Numbered from the stretch's first letter, positions 19,528 through 29,689 are shown. The stretch is 64,000 nucleotides of DNA from an uncultured Bacteroidales bacterium (GCA_947167075.1 CAMVGR010000003.1:1-64000); one strand, 5' to 3'. Program-made: numbers and translations. The notes: a model not told the origin generated them from the sequence alone.

Positions 19528-20451
19528 ATGCGTAAAATAGTTGTTATAATATTCACAATGTGTTTTTTCTGTACCGTAATGGCACAGGAATTCCGTTGTT
19601 CGGTGCAGGTGAACTACCAGAAGTTGCTCACCACACAGCAGGCGTATGGCTCGGAGAACGACAAGAAGGTGTTTGAGAGCATGAAGCAAGCCATAGAGGA
19701 TTTTGTCAATGGGCGTCGTTGGACGGGGCTGCAGTTCGAGCCGCAGGAGAAGATAGACATGTCGCTGTCGCTGATACTGAACACCCGCTCGTCGGCCACC
19801 GAGTTTGGCGGACAGGTGCAGCTGCAACTGCGTCGTCCGGTGTTCGGTTCGACCTACACCACGGGCCTGTTCAACTATATGGAGCCGGGCGAGTTCAAAT
19901 TCGTCTACAACGAGAGCCAGTCGCTCGACTTCGACCCCAACAACTACTACAGCAACCTTACCTCGATGATAGGCTTCTACTGCTATATCTTCTTGGGAAT
20001 GTATTTCGACAGTTTCTCGCCCAATGGAGGAGAGCCTTTCTACCAGCTGGCGCAGCAGGTGCAGCAGAGTGCCGAGGGGAGTGGAGCCATAGGATGGACC
20101 AGCTCTGCCGACTATAAGTCGCGCTACTGGTTTATGGAGAACCACATCAACAGTGCCTACGAGACCCTCCATTCGGCCTACTATAAGTACCACCGTCTGG
20201 GGCTGGATATGATGACCCGCGACCAGGCCAAGGCCCGCAAAGCCATCATCGAGGCCTTGGATGATGTGAAGACCGCCGCTGCCCGCAAGCCCAATGTGCT
20301 GTCGGGCAGCCAGTTTGCCGAGACCAAGGTGCAGGAGCTCATGGCCATCTTCGGCCCTGCACCGGCCGAGGAGAAGCAGCAGGTGTTCGACCTGATGAAG
20401 GCGATAAGCCCCATCAATGCCATCAAGATGAAAGAGTTCAACACAAAATAA
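19528..20451 (+). CDS. porD: Type IX secretion protein PorD (DUF4835 family)
   Basis: 307 residues. Signal peptide at residues 1-19 (CFFCTVMAQ), then the family start EFRCSVQVNYQKL, the repeated-strand region with NGRRWTGLQFEPQEKIDM, a central YYCYIFLGMYFDSFSPNGGEP hallmark, and a C-terminal ISPINAIKMKEFN. PorD/DUF4835 proteins are outer-membrane or periplasmic accessory proteins of the type IX (Por) secretion system. The gene is usually found near coaBC and recN, which are absent here. An aminotransferase gene follows after 73 bases in the same direction. Confidence 0.85.
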   Translation: MRKIVVIIFTMCFFCTVMAQEFRCSVQVNYQKLLTTQQAYGSENDKKVFESMKQAIEDFVNGRRWTGLQFEPQEKIDMSLSLILNTRSSATEFGGQVQLQLRRPVFGSTYTTGLFNYMEPGEFKFVYNESQSLDFDPNNYYSNLTSMIGFYCYIFLGMYFDSFSPNGGEPFYQLAQQVQQSAEGSGAIGWTSSADYKSRYWFMENHINSAYETLHSAYYKYHRLGLDMMTRDQAKARKAIIEALDDVKTAAARKPNVLSGSQFAETKVQELMAIFGPAPAEEKQQVFDLMKAISPINAIKMKEFNTK

Positions 20452-20524
20452 GGGAACGATGGAGGTGGCACCTATACTAACCAGAACTTTTCGGAAGAGA
20501 TAATCAACTAAAAATAATAATATT

Positions 20525-21841
20525 ATGACCCAAATACCTATACAGAAAGAAACGATAGACCGCATTGCTGCGGCCAACAAAATTAAGAATCCAGGCAAGG
20601 CCAGTATCCGCGAGATGCGCAAGATGATCCAGGATGTGGAGAAAGAGACCGGCATTCGCTTTGTGAAGATGGAGATGGGTATCCCCGGATTGCCCGCACC
20701 CAAGGTGGGTGTAGAGGCCCAGATAGAGGCCCTGCGCAACGGCGTGGCCAGCATCTATCCCGAAATATACGGCACCGCCGACTTCAAGCAGGAGGCCGCC
20801 CGCTTTGTGAAGAATTTCCTCGACATCGATGTCACGCCCGACTGCTGCGTGCCTACCGTGGGCTCGATGCAGGCCGGCTTTGCCAGCTTCCTCACACTGA
20901 CCCGCTACGATGCCAAGAAGACCAAGGTGCTCTTCATCGACCCTGGTTTTCCGGTGCAGAAACAGCAGTGCCGTGTGCTGGGCATCCCGATGAAGACTTT
21001 CGATGTGTACGAATATCGTGGCGATAAGCTGCGCGACAAGTTGGAAGAGGAACTGAAAGACGGCGATGTGGCCTGCCTCATCTATAGCAGCCCGAATAAC
21101 CCCGCTTGGTTCTGCTTCACCGAGCATGAGCTGCAGATCATCGGCGAGATGGCCAATAAGTATGGTGTGGTGGTGCTCGAGGACGATGCCTACTTCCTGA
21201 TGGATTTCCGCAAGGACTACTCTGTGCCTGGCAAGGCTCCGTTCCAGCCCACCGTGGCCAAGTATACCGACCGCTATGTGCTTATGATCAGTGGCAGTAA
21301 GAGCTTCAGCTATGCTGGCGAGCGTATTGCCATGATGATTTGCAGCCCGAAGCTGTTCAATATGGAATGCCCCGACCTGGCTCGCTACTACAGTCAGACG
21401 CAGCTCGGTCGTGCCCTTATCTTCGGCACCCTCTATTGCCTCAGCTCCGGCACAGCCCACAGTGTGCAGTATGCCATGGCAGCCATGCTGAAGGGCGCCA
21501 ACGACGGCACCTTCAACTTTGTGAAAGACATTAAGGAATATGGCGAGAAGGCCAATGTGATGAAGAAACTATTCACCGACAATGGCTTCTACATCGTCTA
21601 CGACAAGGATATGGGCGAGGACATCGGCGACGGCTTCTACTTCACCTTCTGCTATCCGGGCTTCGAAGGGGTAGACCTTCTGAACGAACTTATCCGCTAT
21701 GGTGTCAGTGCCATCGCTCTCGACATCACGGGTAGCCATAAGCAGGGAATCCGTGCATGTGTGGCCCTGGTGCAGCGCGACCAGTTCCCCGACCTCAAGG
21801 TGCGCCTAGAGCAATTCCACAAAGACCACCCTGTGAAGTGA
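20525..21841 (+). CDS. PLP-dependent aminotransferase, class I/II
   Basis: 438 residues, fold type I. Visible are IYPEIYGTADFKQEAARF, the cofactor-stacking region PTVGSMQAGF, SSPNNPAW with the substrate-carboxylate Asn, VVLEDDAYFLMDF with the pyridine-N Asp, and the internal aldimine Lys in SGSKSFSYAGERI. Probably an aspartate/aromatic-type aminotransferase of amino-acid metabolism. The exact substrate cannot be read from the sequence. The N-terminus is longer than usual (IREMRKMIQDVEKETGIRFV). A strong bidirectional terminator follows. Confidence 0.88.
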   Translation: MTQIPIQKETIDRIAAANKIKNPGKASIREMRKMIQDVEKETGIRFVKMEMGIPGLPAPKVGVEAQIEALRNGVASIYPEIYGTADFKQEAARFVKNFLDIDVTPDCCVPTVGSMQAGFASFLTLTRYDAKKTKVLFIDPGFPVQKQQCRVLGIPMKTFDVYEYRGDKLRDKLEEELKDGDVACLIYSSPNNPAWFCFTEHELQIIGEMANKYGVVVLEDDAYFLMDFRKDYSVPGKAPFQPTVAKYTDRYVLMISGSKSFSYAGERIAMMICSPKLFNMECPDLARYYSQTQLGRALIFGTLYCLSSGTAHSVQYAMAAMLKGANDGTFNFVKDIKEYGEKANVMKKLFTDNGFYIVYDKDMGEDIGDGFYFTFCYPGFEGVDLLNELIRYGVSAIALDITGSHKQGIRACVALVQRDQFPDLKVRLEQFHKDHPVK

Positions 21842-21851
21842 GTCTGACGAT

Positions 21852-21898
21852 AAAAAAAGAATGGCTGACACTTGATTGCGTCAGCCATTCTTTTTTTT
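21852..21898. terminator. Bidirectional terminator
   Basis: An eleven-base perfect stem GAATGGCTGAC/GTCAGCCATTC flanked by A and T runs, between convergent genes. Confidence 0.9.
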
Positions 21899-21910
21899 AT
21901 TACCAAACGG

Positions 21911-22489
21911 TTATTTCTTCTTAATGTTTTTGTACTCTTCGTTCAAGCCCTCGACAATCTCGTTGGTGATGTCCATAGCGGGATTGATATACAGTGTGGC
22001 GGCTTTGGTGATGATGATGTCGAATTGTTGGTTGGCCGCGTTGTATTCGCGAACATAGGCCATAATTGCGTTCATTACCTTCACAGTCTCGCTGCTTTGT
22101 TTGTCGGCTATCTTGGTCATCAGCTCCTGTTCGAGCGTCTGCATCTTTTCGGCACGCTGCTTCAGTTCGGCCTCTTTGCTTTGCTGCTGGGTGAGGGTCA
22201 TGGTGGAGCCGGTTTGCAGATAGTTGTTGTAATCCTTTTGGAAGGCATCCACCTGCTGCTGACCGTAGCGGCGCTGCTGTTCGCCATATTCGCGGATTTC
22301 TTTTTCCATGTCGATGGCGTATTGGTATTTGGCCAGCAGTGTGTCGGTGTCGATATAGGCTATCTTTAGGCCTCCTTCTGCTACGACCGGTGTGGTTGCT
22401 TCGGGATTCTGTTTGTTGTTTGCATTGTTGCAGGCCGCCAAGCCAAGGGTGAAGATGGCGGCGAGTAGGAGTGTGGTGTGTTTTTTCAT
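21911..22489 (-). CDS. OmpH/Skp-family periplasmic chaperone-like lipoprotein
   Basis: 192 residues. Lipoprotein signal ending LGLAAC, a short Asn/Thr linker, then the OmpH start (LKIAYIDTDTLLAKYQYA), a long Gln/Glu-rich coiled coil (about residues 60-140) and a C-terminal strand-helix. Skp-type trimers hold unfolded outer-membrane proteins in the periplasm. The lipobox implies anchoring to a membrane, unlike E. coli Skp. It lies downstream of gltX with a 20-base gap in the same orientation. Confidence 0.85.
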   Translation of the reverse strand: MKKHTTLLLAAIFTLGLAACNNANNKQNPEATTPVVAEGGLKIAYIDTDTLLAKYQYAIDMEKEIREYGEQQRRYGQQQVDAFQKDYNNYLQTGSTMTLTQQQSKEAELKQRAEKMQTLEQELMTKIADKQSSETVKVMNAIMAYVREYNAANQQFDIIITKAATLYINPAMDITNEIVEGLNEEYKNIKKK

Positions 22490-22509
22490 TATTCTATTGT
22501 ATTATTATT

Positions 22510-24039
22510 TCAATTCTCGATTTCCCCTATGGTGTCGATGGCACGTTGCACGCGGCGGATGGTCTCTTCCTTGCCGAGCATCATTACCAGTGTGAGCATG
22601 TCGGGGCCAACGGTCTTGCCTACCACAGCCAAACGTAGCGAGTTCATCACAGAGCCCATATTGAGCTGATTGCCTTTGATGTAGTCCTCCAGTAGGGCTT
22701 GATGAATGGCATCGTAGTCGAATGGTACGGTGTTCAGTATCTCTATCACTTTGGTCATGTGGGTCGTCATGCCGGCCTTCCAACGTTTTTTCACGGCTGC
22801 AGGGTCGTATTCGGTGGGGGCTTGGAAGAAGTAGCAGCAAGTGTCCCACAACTCGCATGGGAAGGTGATGCGTTCTTTCATCAGTGCAGCCACCTTCACG
22901 GCAAAGGTGTGGTCGGGTTTATAACTGTGCTCTTCGGCTTGTTTCCCGAGCATGATGGCCACCTGTTCGTCACTGAGTTGCTGGAAGTATTCGTGCTGGA
23001 ACCATTTGGCTTTGTCTAGGTTGAACTTGGCTCCGTTCTTGCTGATATGCTCTATGTTGAATAGCTTTATCAGTTCGTCCATGCTCATGATTTCTTGTTC
23101 GGTGCCTGGGTTCCATCCCATCAGTGCCAGCATGTTGACTACGGCCTGTGGCAGGTAGCCTTGCTCGCGGTAGCCACTCGACACCTCCCCGCTTTTGGGG
23201 TCGTGCCACTCGAGTGGGAACACGGGGAATCCAAGTCGGTCGCCGTCACGTTTGCTGAGTTTGCCGTTGCCCTCGGGCTTCAACAGAAGGGGGAGGTGTG
23301 CGAACTGGGGCATGGTGTCTTCCCATCCGAAGGCCTTGTACAGCATCACATGCAGTGGTGCCGATGGGAGCCATTCCTCGCCACGTATGACGTGTGATAT
23401 TTGCATCAGGTGGTCGTCTACGATATTGGCCAGGTGATAGGTGGGCATGCCGTCGCTCTTGAACAGTACTTTGTCGTCCAGTAGGCGGCTGTTCATGGTG
23501 ACATCGCCACGTATCAAGTCGTGTACGGTGATGTCTATGTTTTCGGGAAATTTGAATCGTACTACGTAGGGGTCGCCGGAGTCGAGGCGGTGTTTTACCT
23601 CTTCCTCTGGCATTGAAAGACTGTTGCACATGCCCATTCGGGTGGTGCAGTCGTATTGGAATGTCTTTTTCTGCGACTCGTACTCTTTTCGTTTGGCATC
23701 GAGTTCCTCCGGACGGTCGAAGGCATAGTAGGCCCATCCGTCGGTCAACAGTTGGTCAGCATACTGGCGGTAGAGTGCTTTGCGGTCGCTTTGGCGATAG
23801 GGGCCAAAGGGTCCACCGAGGTGTACTCCCTCGTCGAATTGTATGCCAAGCCAGTCGAGGGCTTCAATGATATATTGTTCAGCACCGGGCACAAATCGTG
23901 TCTGGTCGGTGTCTTCTATTCGTAGGATCATCTTCCCGCCCTGTTGACGGGCAAAGAGATAGTTGTAGAGGGCGGTACGTACACCGCCGATGTGGAGGGG
24001 TCCCGTGGGAGACGGGGCAAATCTTACTCTTATTTGCAT
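22510..24039 (-). CDS. gltX: Glutamyl-tRNA synthetase
   Basis: 509 residues. Class I synthetase charging tRNA-Glu. The HIGH motif is in [20 protein letters not shown] near residue 10 and the KMSKS equivalent is [10 protein letters not shown]. The Rossmann catalytic domain is followed by the helical anticodon-binding domains ([14 protein letters not shown] and onward). Full length. It starts 20 bases after the beta-barrel gene ends, and four minus-strand genes (24824 down to 21911) may share a transcript. Confidence 0.96.
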   Translation of the reverse strand: MQIRVRFAPSPTGPLHIGGVRTALYNYLFARQQGGKMILRIEDTDQTRFVPGAEQYIIEALDWLGIQFDEGVHLGGPFGPYRQSDRKALYRQYADQLLTDGWAYYAFDRPEELDAKRKEYESQKKTFQYDCTTRMGMCNSLSMPEEEVKHRLDSGDPYVVRFKFPENIDITVHDLIRGDVTMNSRLLDDKVLFKSDGMPTYHLANIVDDHLMQISHVIRGEEWLPSAPLHVMLYKAFGWEDTMPQFAHLPLLLKPEGNGKLSKRDGDRLGFPVFPLEWHDPKSGEVSSGYREQGYLPQAVVNMLALMGWNPGTEQEIMSMDELIKLFNIEHISKNGAKFNLDKAKWFQHEYFQQLSDEQVAIMLGKQAEEHSYKPDHTFAVKVAALMKERITFPCELWDTCCYFFQAPTEYDPAAVKKRWKAGMTTHMTKVIEILNTVPFDYDAIHQALLEDYIKGNQLNMGSVMNSLRLAVVGKTVGPDMLTLVMMLGKEETIRRVQRAIDTIGEIEN

Positions 24040-24059
24040 TAGTGTGTGTGTAATGTATG

Positions 24060-24824
24060 TTATTTTGCAAGGCTCCCCAATTTGTAGGAGACTCCGAACA
24101 TGACGGAGTGGTTGTTGCCATTGGGGATTTTGATATTGACATCTTCGGCGATGGCTCCAGTCTGCTGATCGAGCAGACGGATGATGTCTTCGCCTTCAGA
24201 AGTGGCCATGAAGCCATGGTCCATGAAGAGGGTGAAGGTGAATGGCCCGCGTTCGTAGCTGATACCGAGTATGGCACCAATGTCCAGACGGTTGATATGG
24301 TTGAACAGTTTACGGTCGTCGGGGCTGCCATTGAAATTCACGTCGTAGTTATCGTGGTAGGTGCTCATGCCCGGGCTCACCTTTCGGTCTGAGTATTTGC
24401 CGAATACTCCGTAGTTGATGGTGGGTCCCACGAAGACACCTACGATATGGCCGGCTTCGCGGATAGGCAGTTCAAGATGTACGCCTGCCAGTATAGGCAG
24501 CTGCACATACCATGTATGGTAGTAGCCTGTGCGGATGCTGAGGGTGTTCTCGTTTTCGAATATCTCCTCAAAGGAAGCACCGCGACGCACCAGGTTCAGC
24601 CCAGTCTGCAAATAGAATATCTCTGCTAGAACGGTAGGATTGTTCTGCAGGGTGAAGTTGATGTATCCTCCTGCGTTGAATCCAAATAGTGGTGCTTTGG
24701 TGGCCAGGTCGTCTTCGATGGTGGCTACGCCGGCAGCCAACTTGACACCGTAGTCGCTGAATTGGGCGTGTGCGTTTCCGCACAATACGAGGGCCAATAC
24801 GATAATGAGGCTTATACGTTTCAT
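24060..24824 (-). CDS. Outer-membrane beta-barrel protein
   Basis: 254 residues. Signal peptide at residues 1-20 ([10 protein letters not shown]), then alternating amphipathic strands rich in aromatic residues ([37 protein letters not shown]). It resembles the PorT/outer-membrane beta-barrel (OMP_b-brl) family. Its last residue is not aromatic (ends GSLAK), so insertion by the BAM pathway would need an internal signal. No ligand can be inferred. It starts 8 bases downstream of the DPP-IV gene end. Confidence 0.75.
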   Translation of the reverse strand: MKRISLIIVLALVLCGNAHAQFSDYGVKLAAGVATIEDDLATKAPLFGFNAGGYINFTLQNNPTVLAEIFYLQTGLNLVRRGASFEEIFENENTLSIRTGYYHTWYVQLPILAGVHLELPIREAGHIVGVFVGPTINYGVFGKYSDRKVSPGMSTYHDNYDVNFNGSPDDRKLFNHINRLDIGAILGISYERGPFTFTLFMDHGFMATSEGEDIIRLLDQQTGAIAEDVNIKIPNGNNHSVMFGVSYKLGSLAK

Positions 24825-24831
24825 AATTGAT

Positions 24832-27144
24832 TTATAGTTTTCTAAGAATAAAATCGGTCATCAATTGATATAGGTTGAGGCGTGTGTTGCCTGTGGCATC
24901 GTAGATAGAGTGGTTTTTGTTGGGATATATCATAAACTCGAAGTGCTTGCCAGCCTCTTCCAGCTTTTCTACCATCTCGGCACTGTTCTGAAAGTGTACG
25001 TTGTCGTCGCCGGTGCCATGGATGAGAAGGTAGTTGCCTTGCAGTTGGTCGGCGAAGTTAAGTGGCGAGTTCTCGTCGTATCCCTTGGCGTTGTCTTTCG
25101 GCAGACCCAGATAACGCTCTGTGTAGATGTTGTCGTAGTAGCGCCAGTTCATGACCGGTGCCACGGCGATGGCGGCTTTGAACACATCGTTGCCTTTCAG
25201 CAGCGACAGAGTGCTTAGGTAACCACCAAAGCTCCAACCCCATATTCCAATGCGGTCGGCATCCACCCATGTCTGCCGTCCCAGCCAGCGTGCCGCTTCG
25301 ATGGCATCTTCGCATTCCATGCGACCCATGTCGCCGTAGGTCTGTTTTTTGAACTGTACGCCACGGCCACCAGTGCCGCGTCCATCAAAGCAGAACACCA
25401 CATAGCCCTTCTCGGCCAGCATGTGGTACCAGTAGTAGTCCGAGTAGCCATAGCTGTCGGTCACCTGCTGGTTGCCAGGACCGCCATAGACGTAGATCAG
25501 CACGGGGTATTTCTTGGTGCCGAGTGATGCATCTCGGGTGTTGAGCTCCGATGGGGCTATCATGTAGTAGTTCAGTTCGGTGCCGTTGGCTGTGGTGAAT
25601 GAGCCAAACTGCTTGCGAAGGGTGCCGTAGTCGGCCATTTTCTTGTTGAGCGCAGCGTTGTCTTGCAGCACTTTAACCGTTTTTCCCTGTGAATCGTGCA
25701 GGGTATAAATGGGGGCGGTGTTGGCATTGCTGTAGGTGCAGATATAGTATTTGCATCCTTCGCTGAAAGCAGCACTGTAGGTGCCTAAGATGTAAGGGCT
25801 CTTAGTATTTCTTACTTCAGCAGACGCATGTATGGGCAGGTTCCCGTTGTCCTTCCAAGTATAGTCGAGGCAAGTGGTCTTTATTTTCTTGCCACTATAG
25901 TCGACCACGAAGAGGCTCTTCTCGATGGCACCGTGCTCACGACTGGTGTAGTAGATGCGCTGATGTTCGTCGTCGATGGCACACACCTCGCACACCTCCC
26001 AATCGCCATGGGTCAGTTGCTTCAGTTCTCTGCCCATCACATCGTAGAGGTACAGGTGGCGGAAGCCGTCCTTCTCGCTGGTGATGATGAACTGTTGCTC
26101 TTGTCCGCTCAGTTTCTTGCCTTTAGGCTGTTTGGGCATGATGAAATGCCACGTGTCGGGCACCTCCACATAGGTGTCGCTATTCTCCTCGTACATGGGC
26201 ATCACCTCCAGCTCGTTGGCATCGATGAGTAGCAGCTCCATCTGGTTCTGCAGTCGATTCATCCGCATCACAGAGAGCAGGTTGGGGTCTTTGGTCCATT
26301 GGAAACGAGGTAGATACTGGTCGCGTTCGCTATGTAGGAAGGGGCGTTTCAGCTGCTTGTTCTCGAGGGTATAGATGAATATCTCCACCATCGAGTTGTC
26401 CTCGCCGGCTTTGGGATATTTGTAGCGATAGTCCTCGGGATAAAGCGCTCCCCACATCTGCATGTTGTATTCTTTCACATTCCGCTCCTCGAAGCGGTAG
26501 AAGGCGATGCGCTTGCTGTCCGGACTCCATTCAAAGCCCTTGGTGATGGCAAATTCCTCTTCGTACACCCAGTCGGTGGTGCCATAAATCACCTGGTTGG
26601 GCCGTCCGTCGCGGGTGATGGGGTACTCGTCGAGGGTGGCTAGGTCGATCCAGTAGAGGTTGTTCTCGCGCACAAAGGCCGCCTTTGTACCGTCGGGGCT
26701 CAAGGTGGTCAGCCGCTGTTTACCGCTGCCACTCAGCTTGGTGAAGGTGCCTTCTTGGATGTCGTAGAGCCAGTAGTCGCTCACCCCGCTATGGCGGTAG
26801 ATGGGCTCGAAGCCGCTGCTGAGCAGTATCTTCTGCTCGTCGTCGCTCATCACAAAACTCTCCATCGGGGGGAGCGGCTTGACTTTCGGACCCATGGTGG
26901 GCGAGGCAAAGAGACAGATGTCTTCCACCTTCTCGCCGGTCAGGTAGCTGTATTTCGCAATGCCTGTTCGCGACATGACGAGGTAGTGCTCGCCGTCGGC
27001 CATCGACCGCACACTTCCGATGCCCTGCGGGGCGAATGTCCGCTTGGTCCAGATGTCTTCCAACGTGATATTCTGACTTTGTACCGCTGCACCGCCACCA
27101 GATAGGACTACTGCAAACGTCACATACATAAGTAGTTTCTTCAT
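24832..27144 (-). CDS. Dipeptidyl peptidase IV (S9 family)
   Basis: About 770 residues from the ATG at 27144, directly before a signal peptide (LLMYVTFAVVLSGGGAAVQS). The ORF-track start at 27213 adds an implausible cytosolic leader across the promoter. N-terminal beta-propeller (DPPIV_N), then the alpha/beta-hydrolase domain: YVYGGPGNQ, catalytic Ser in GWSFGGY, Asp in LLIHGTGDDNVHF, His in YPNKNHSIY. It removes X-Pro dipeptides from peptides in the periplasm or at the surface. Together with lysine-fermentation genes it fits an organism that lives on protein. Confidence 0.93.
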   Translation of the reverse strand: MKKLLMYVTFAVVLSGGGAAVQSQNITLEDIWTKRTFAPQGIGSVRSMADGEHYLVMSRTGIAKYSYLTGEKVEDICLFASPTMGPKVKPLPPMESFVMSDDEQKILLSSGFEPIYRHSGVSDYWLYDIQEGTFTKLSGSGKQRLTTLSPDGTKAAFVRENNLYWIDLATLDEYPITRDGRPNQVIYGTTDWVYEEEFAITKGFEWSPDSKRIAFYRFEERNVKEYNMQMWGALYPEDYRYKYPKAGEDNSMVEIFIYTLENKQLKRPFLHSERDQYLPRFQWTKDPNLLSVMRMNRLQNQMELLLIDANELEVMPMYEENSDTYVEVPDTWHFIMPKQPKGKKLSGQEQQFIITSEKDGFRHLYLYDVMGRELKQLTHGDWEVCEVCAIDDEHQRIYYTSREHGAIEKSLFVVDYSGKKIKTTCLDYTWKDNGNLPIHASAEVRNTKSPYILGTYSAAFSEGCKYYICTYSNANTAPIYTLHDSQGKTVKVLQDNAALNKKMADYGTLRKQFGSFTTANGTELNYYMIAPSELNTRDASLGTKKYPVLIYVYGGPGNQQVTDSYGYSDYYWYHMLAEKGYVVFCFDGRGTGGRGVQFKKQTYGDMGRMECEDAIEAARWLGRQTWVDADRIGIWGWSFGGYLSTLSLLKGNDVFKAAIAVAPVMNWRYYDNIYTERYLGLPKDNAKGYDENSPLNFADQLQGNYLLIHGTGDDNVHFQNSAEMVEKLEEAGKHFEFMIYPNKNHSIYDATGNTRLNLYQLMTDFILRKL

Positions 27145-27179
27145 TAGTATATCCAAATATATGTTTTTATAATAAAATG

Positions 27180-27187
27180 CAAATATA
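27180..27187 (-). promoter_or_regulatory. -7 box for DPP-IV
   Basis: TATATTTG on the minus strand, 36 bases before the chosen ATG. Confidence 0.55.
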
Positions 27188-27248
27188 CATCTTTTTTTTT
27201 GAAACAATGGCAAGTGTTCAAAAAAAAACTCGCATCTGCAGTCTTTTC

Positions 27249-28079
27249 TCAGCTTTGCACCGCGTCTTGTACCACCAGTCCGGCCAAGGTGAAACCCATG
27301 ATGGCAGTGATATGGGCCATTGTGCCGTTGATCTGGGCTTTGCTGCTGTTCCAGTCATGGCTGGCTAGGTCGGCACGTCCGGGAGTGTGCAGACTGCTGT
27401 CGTCTAGTAGTTTGTCTGTTCCAAAGCCGTCGTTGGCTCCTAGGTTGGGGAGCACTTCGGGGCTCCAAACACATTTGAATTTGTGTCCAGGAAAACGTTT
27501 CTGCCGCCGCATCCGGCGACGAAGTGCCGCTGCCAATGGACAACCGTCTACTTCCCAGAACTCGCTGACCCTCACCTGCGTGGGGTCCATCTTCAGTGCC
27601 GCCCCCATCGAACTGAAGAGGGTAGGCCGGCGGTGGCCATCGATAGCCGTGGCCAACTTCTTGTCGCTTGCCTGCACGATCAGCTCCATCTTGTTGGTCA
27701 GGCTGTCGATAGCATCTATCACATAATCATATTCTTGCAGCCGAAAGAGAGGTGCTGTCGCAGCCGAATAGATTTCCTGCACTGCCTGCACGTCGCTCCC
27801 TGGGGAAATCTGTAGCAGTCGCTCGCGCAGCGCCTCCACCTTCACCTGTCCCACGGTGAGACTGGTGGCCATGGCCTGTCGGTTTACGTTGGATGTGCTC
27901 ACACGGTCGCTGTCCACCACGGTCAGATGTCCTATCCCACTGCGTATCAGACTCTCGGCACACCATGACCCTACGCCGCCCACGCCGAACACAATCACGC
28001 GTGTCTGTGCCAGCCGCTCCATGGCCGCTGCCCCCACCAGCAAGGCGGTGCGGTCGAAAATAGGACTGCATTCTCTCAT
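27249..28079 (-). CDS. tcdA: tRNA threonylcarbamoyladenosine dehydratase
   Basis: 276 residues from the ATG at 28079 (MRECSPIFDRTALLVGAAAM). The longer ORF runs into the neighbouring DUF6266 gene. E1-like ThiF/MoeB fold: VFGVGGVGSWCAESLIRSG is the nucleotide-binding loop, VVDSDRVSTSNVNRQ the adenylation site, and DYVIDAIDSLTNKMELI the conserved helix. TcdA (YgdL) cyclises t6A to ct6A at position 37 of ANN-decoding tRNAs. The C-terminal MRRQKRFPGHKFKCVWSPE segment is typical. The cysteine count is low, as in the YgdL rather than the MoeB group. Confidence 0.9.
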   Translation of the reverse strand: MRECSPIFDRTALLVGAAAMERLAQTRVIVFGVGGVGSWCAESLIRSGIGHLTVVDSDRVSTSNVNRQAMATSLTVGQVKVEALRERLLQISPGSDVQAVQEIYSAATAPLFRLQEYDYVIDAIDSLTNKMELIVQASDKKLATAIDGHRRPTLFSSMGAALKMDPTQVRVSEFWEVDGCPLAAALRRRMRRQKRFPGHKFKCVWSPEVLPNLGANDGFGTDKLLDDSSLHTPGRADLASHDWNSSKAQINGTMAHITAIMGFTLAGLVVQDAVQS

Positions 28080-28122
28080 TGTCTTGTTGTTTTCTCTCCT
28101 TAACGCTACCGAATGCACTTTA

Positions 28123-28929
28123 TTATGTGGTAGCACTATTTGCATTCGGCCCTCGTCGATAGCCCTCGTCGGGTGGGGTGGCTTCGTTGCTTTTCGCAGG
28201 CGATTCATTGATGTTGCTTTCCGATTCGGAACTCCCCTTGTGCTCCAATGCCGACAAGCCAATGGCTGCTGCATCGTCCACTCCCTGTGTGGGTTCCATT
28301 GCCAGGCAGCCGCCATAGGTTGTCTCCGACCACTCGCCGCGTTCGTTCTTCACCATCAGGTAGAGGTGCACTTCTTGGCCTGCGAAGCTGTCGGGAAGAC
28401 TGACGCTGAGTTGTTTGCTGCGACGGTACACAGGTGCGGCCAGGAAGCCTTCGCCCGACGAAGGGGCGTAGACATACAGATACACACTGTCGTACTGGCT
28501 GCAACTGAGCCGCAGAGGGTTCTTCTCGAAGCTGATGTTCAGCACGTTGCCATCATCCACCGTCACTCCGGCGGTCTCCACCGGTGCCACCGGTCCGGTG
28601 CTGAGCGACAGACGACTGTAGTCCACCTCCAACGCACCGTCTTTCAGCGAGAAACAGTGTTGGTTCAGACTGACAAACAGGTTGAAGGGGGTCATGTGTG
28701 CTTCGCGGGCTGTCTCGCGAAGGCCGTTTATCACCGCCCAACGCAGTCGTGCTGCCAGTTGCACCTCGGCCTTGAACATGTTGCGATGCTCTATCTGCTT
28801 CGCTGTGCGTGGGTTATGCACATGCTGTGGACGTGAACGCATGCACCAAACACCATTCCACATATAGCCGACGGCAGGCCCCAGCGTCCCGCTGAATCCA
28901 CCAAGATAACTGCCGTATTGTTTCGCCAT
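28123..28929 (-). CDS. DUF6266 family protein, paralogue 2
   Basis: 268 residues, no signal peptide. Aligns with the 18350-19159 product over residues 1-215, starting SYLGGFSGTLGPAVGYMWNG; both end in unrelated low-complexity tails (here Ser/Asn/Glu-rich). Function unknown. The 43-base gap to tcdA makes co-transcription possible. The two copies lie 9 kb apart in the same orientation. Confidence 0.75.
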   Translation of the reverse strand: MAKQYGSYLGGFSGTLGPAVGYMWNGVWCMRSRPQHVHNPRTAKQIEHRNMFKAEVQLAARLRWAVINGLRETAREAHMTPFNLFVSLNQHCFSLKDGALEVDYSRLSLSTGPVAPVETAGVTVDDGNVLNISFEKNPLRLSCSQYDSVYLYVYAPSSGEGFLAAPVYRRSKQLSVSLPDSFAGQEVHLYLMVKNERGEWSETTYGGCLAMEPTQGVDDAAAIGLSALEHKGSSESESNINESPAKSNEATPPDEGYRRGPNANSATT

Positions 28930-29590
28930 GATGATATATTTTATATTTGTTTTCTAATAATGATAACATACTTTTCGACTATTTATTGCTTACTCGAATA
29001 ATATTTAATAAATGGATGATAAAAGGAAGAGTAGGGGATGAGTAAGAGATGGTATCATGGATGACTGGATTACTGTCGGTTACGGTGGGGACTTTTTTCT
29101 ATTCGTTAGCCATTTGGCTACGTTGTGCATGCGGGGCGAGGGTGGGGGAGCGATGGATGACACATCCCCAAGATCGGTGGCCGGCAGAAGTCGAATCCAA
29201 AATCTCGACGCTGAGCGTATTTCTTCTCCATCTAGGACTCCACACTGCACCACGGCTACAAACGTCTGTCTGGAGCGATTTTCTACGTTTTACTTTTGTA
29301 AACACCAGACGGTGCATCTGATGTATATACAGATGTAAATAGTGTTGTAATCTGTAATATTGTGTAATATTTACAGATGTATCATGTAAATATTGTTAAA
29401 TCAATTCACAGTTGGCTGTTATATAATATATAATAATTAATACTCAGTGTTTTATACCTGTCTTTTCAACTATAGAATGAACCTGTTAGCGGTGCTTAAG
29501 TATAATGTATGCAATATGATAATAATACTTATAACTATAAGAAATATAGGTATATAGTAAGTTTTATTAATGCAATAATCTAATTTTCTA
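28930..29590. other. AT-rich gene-free region upstream of the XRE regulator
   Basis: No gene supported. A TACTTTTG box at 29291-29298 could start a short transcript. TACAGATGTA-type palindromic words at 29328-29339 and 29371-29382 match the operator-like sequence nearer the XRE gene. The stretch from 29280 to 29690 is very AT-rich. Confidence 0.5.
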
Positions 29591-29595
29591 ATATG

Positions 29596-29685
29596 TTTAC
29601 AAATGTAATTTTGTAAAATAATTTTGTTGGTTCTGAAAATTGTTGTATTTTTGTAAATCGATAATTATACATTTTACATCTGTAA
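29596..29685 (+). promoter_or_regulatory. Promoter and palindromic operators of the XRE gene
   Basis: TATTTTTG (29646-29653) is the -7 box. TTACATCTGTAA (29674-29685), a palindrome except at its centre, lies between it and the ATG at 29690, and TTTACAAATGTAA (29596-29609) lies upstream. Placement over the transcription start suggests autorepression. Confidence 0.6.
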
Positions 29686-29689
29686 GAAT

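Noticed and set aside
29100-29290. Possible tRNA-like or gene remnant in the gap before the XRE gene
   Set aside because: A GTCGAATCC word resembles a T-loop, but no acceptor or anticodon arm can be formed, and the reading frames match no family I know.
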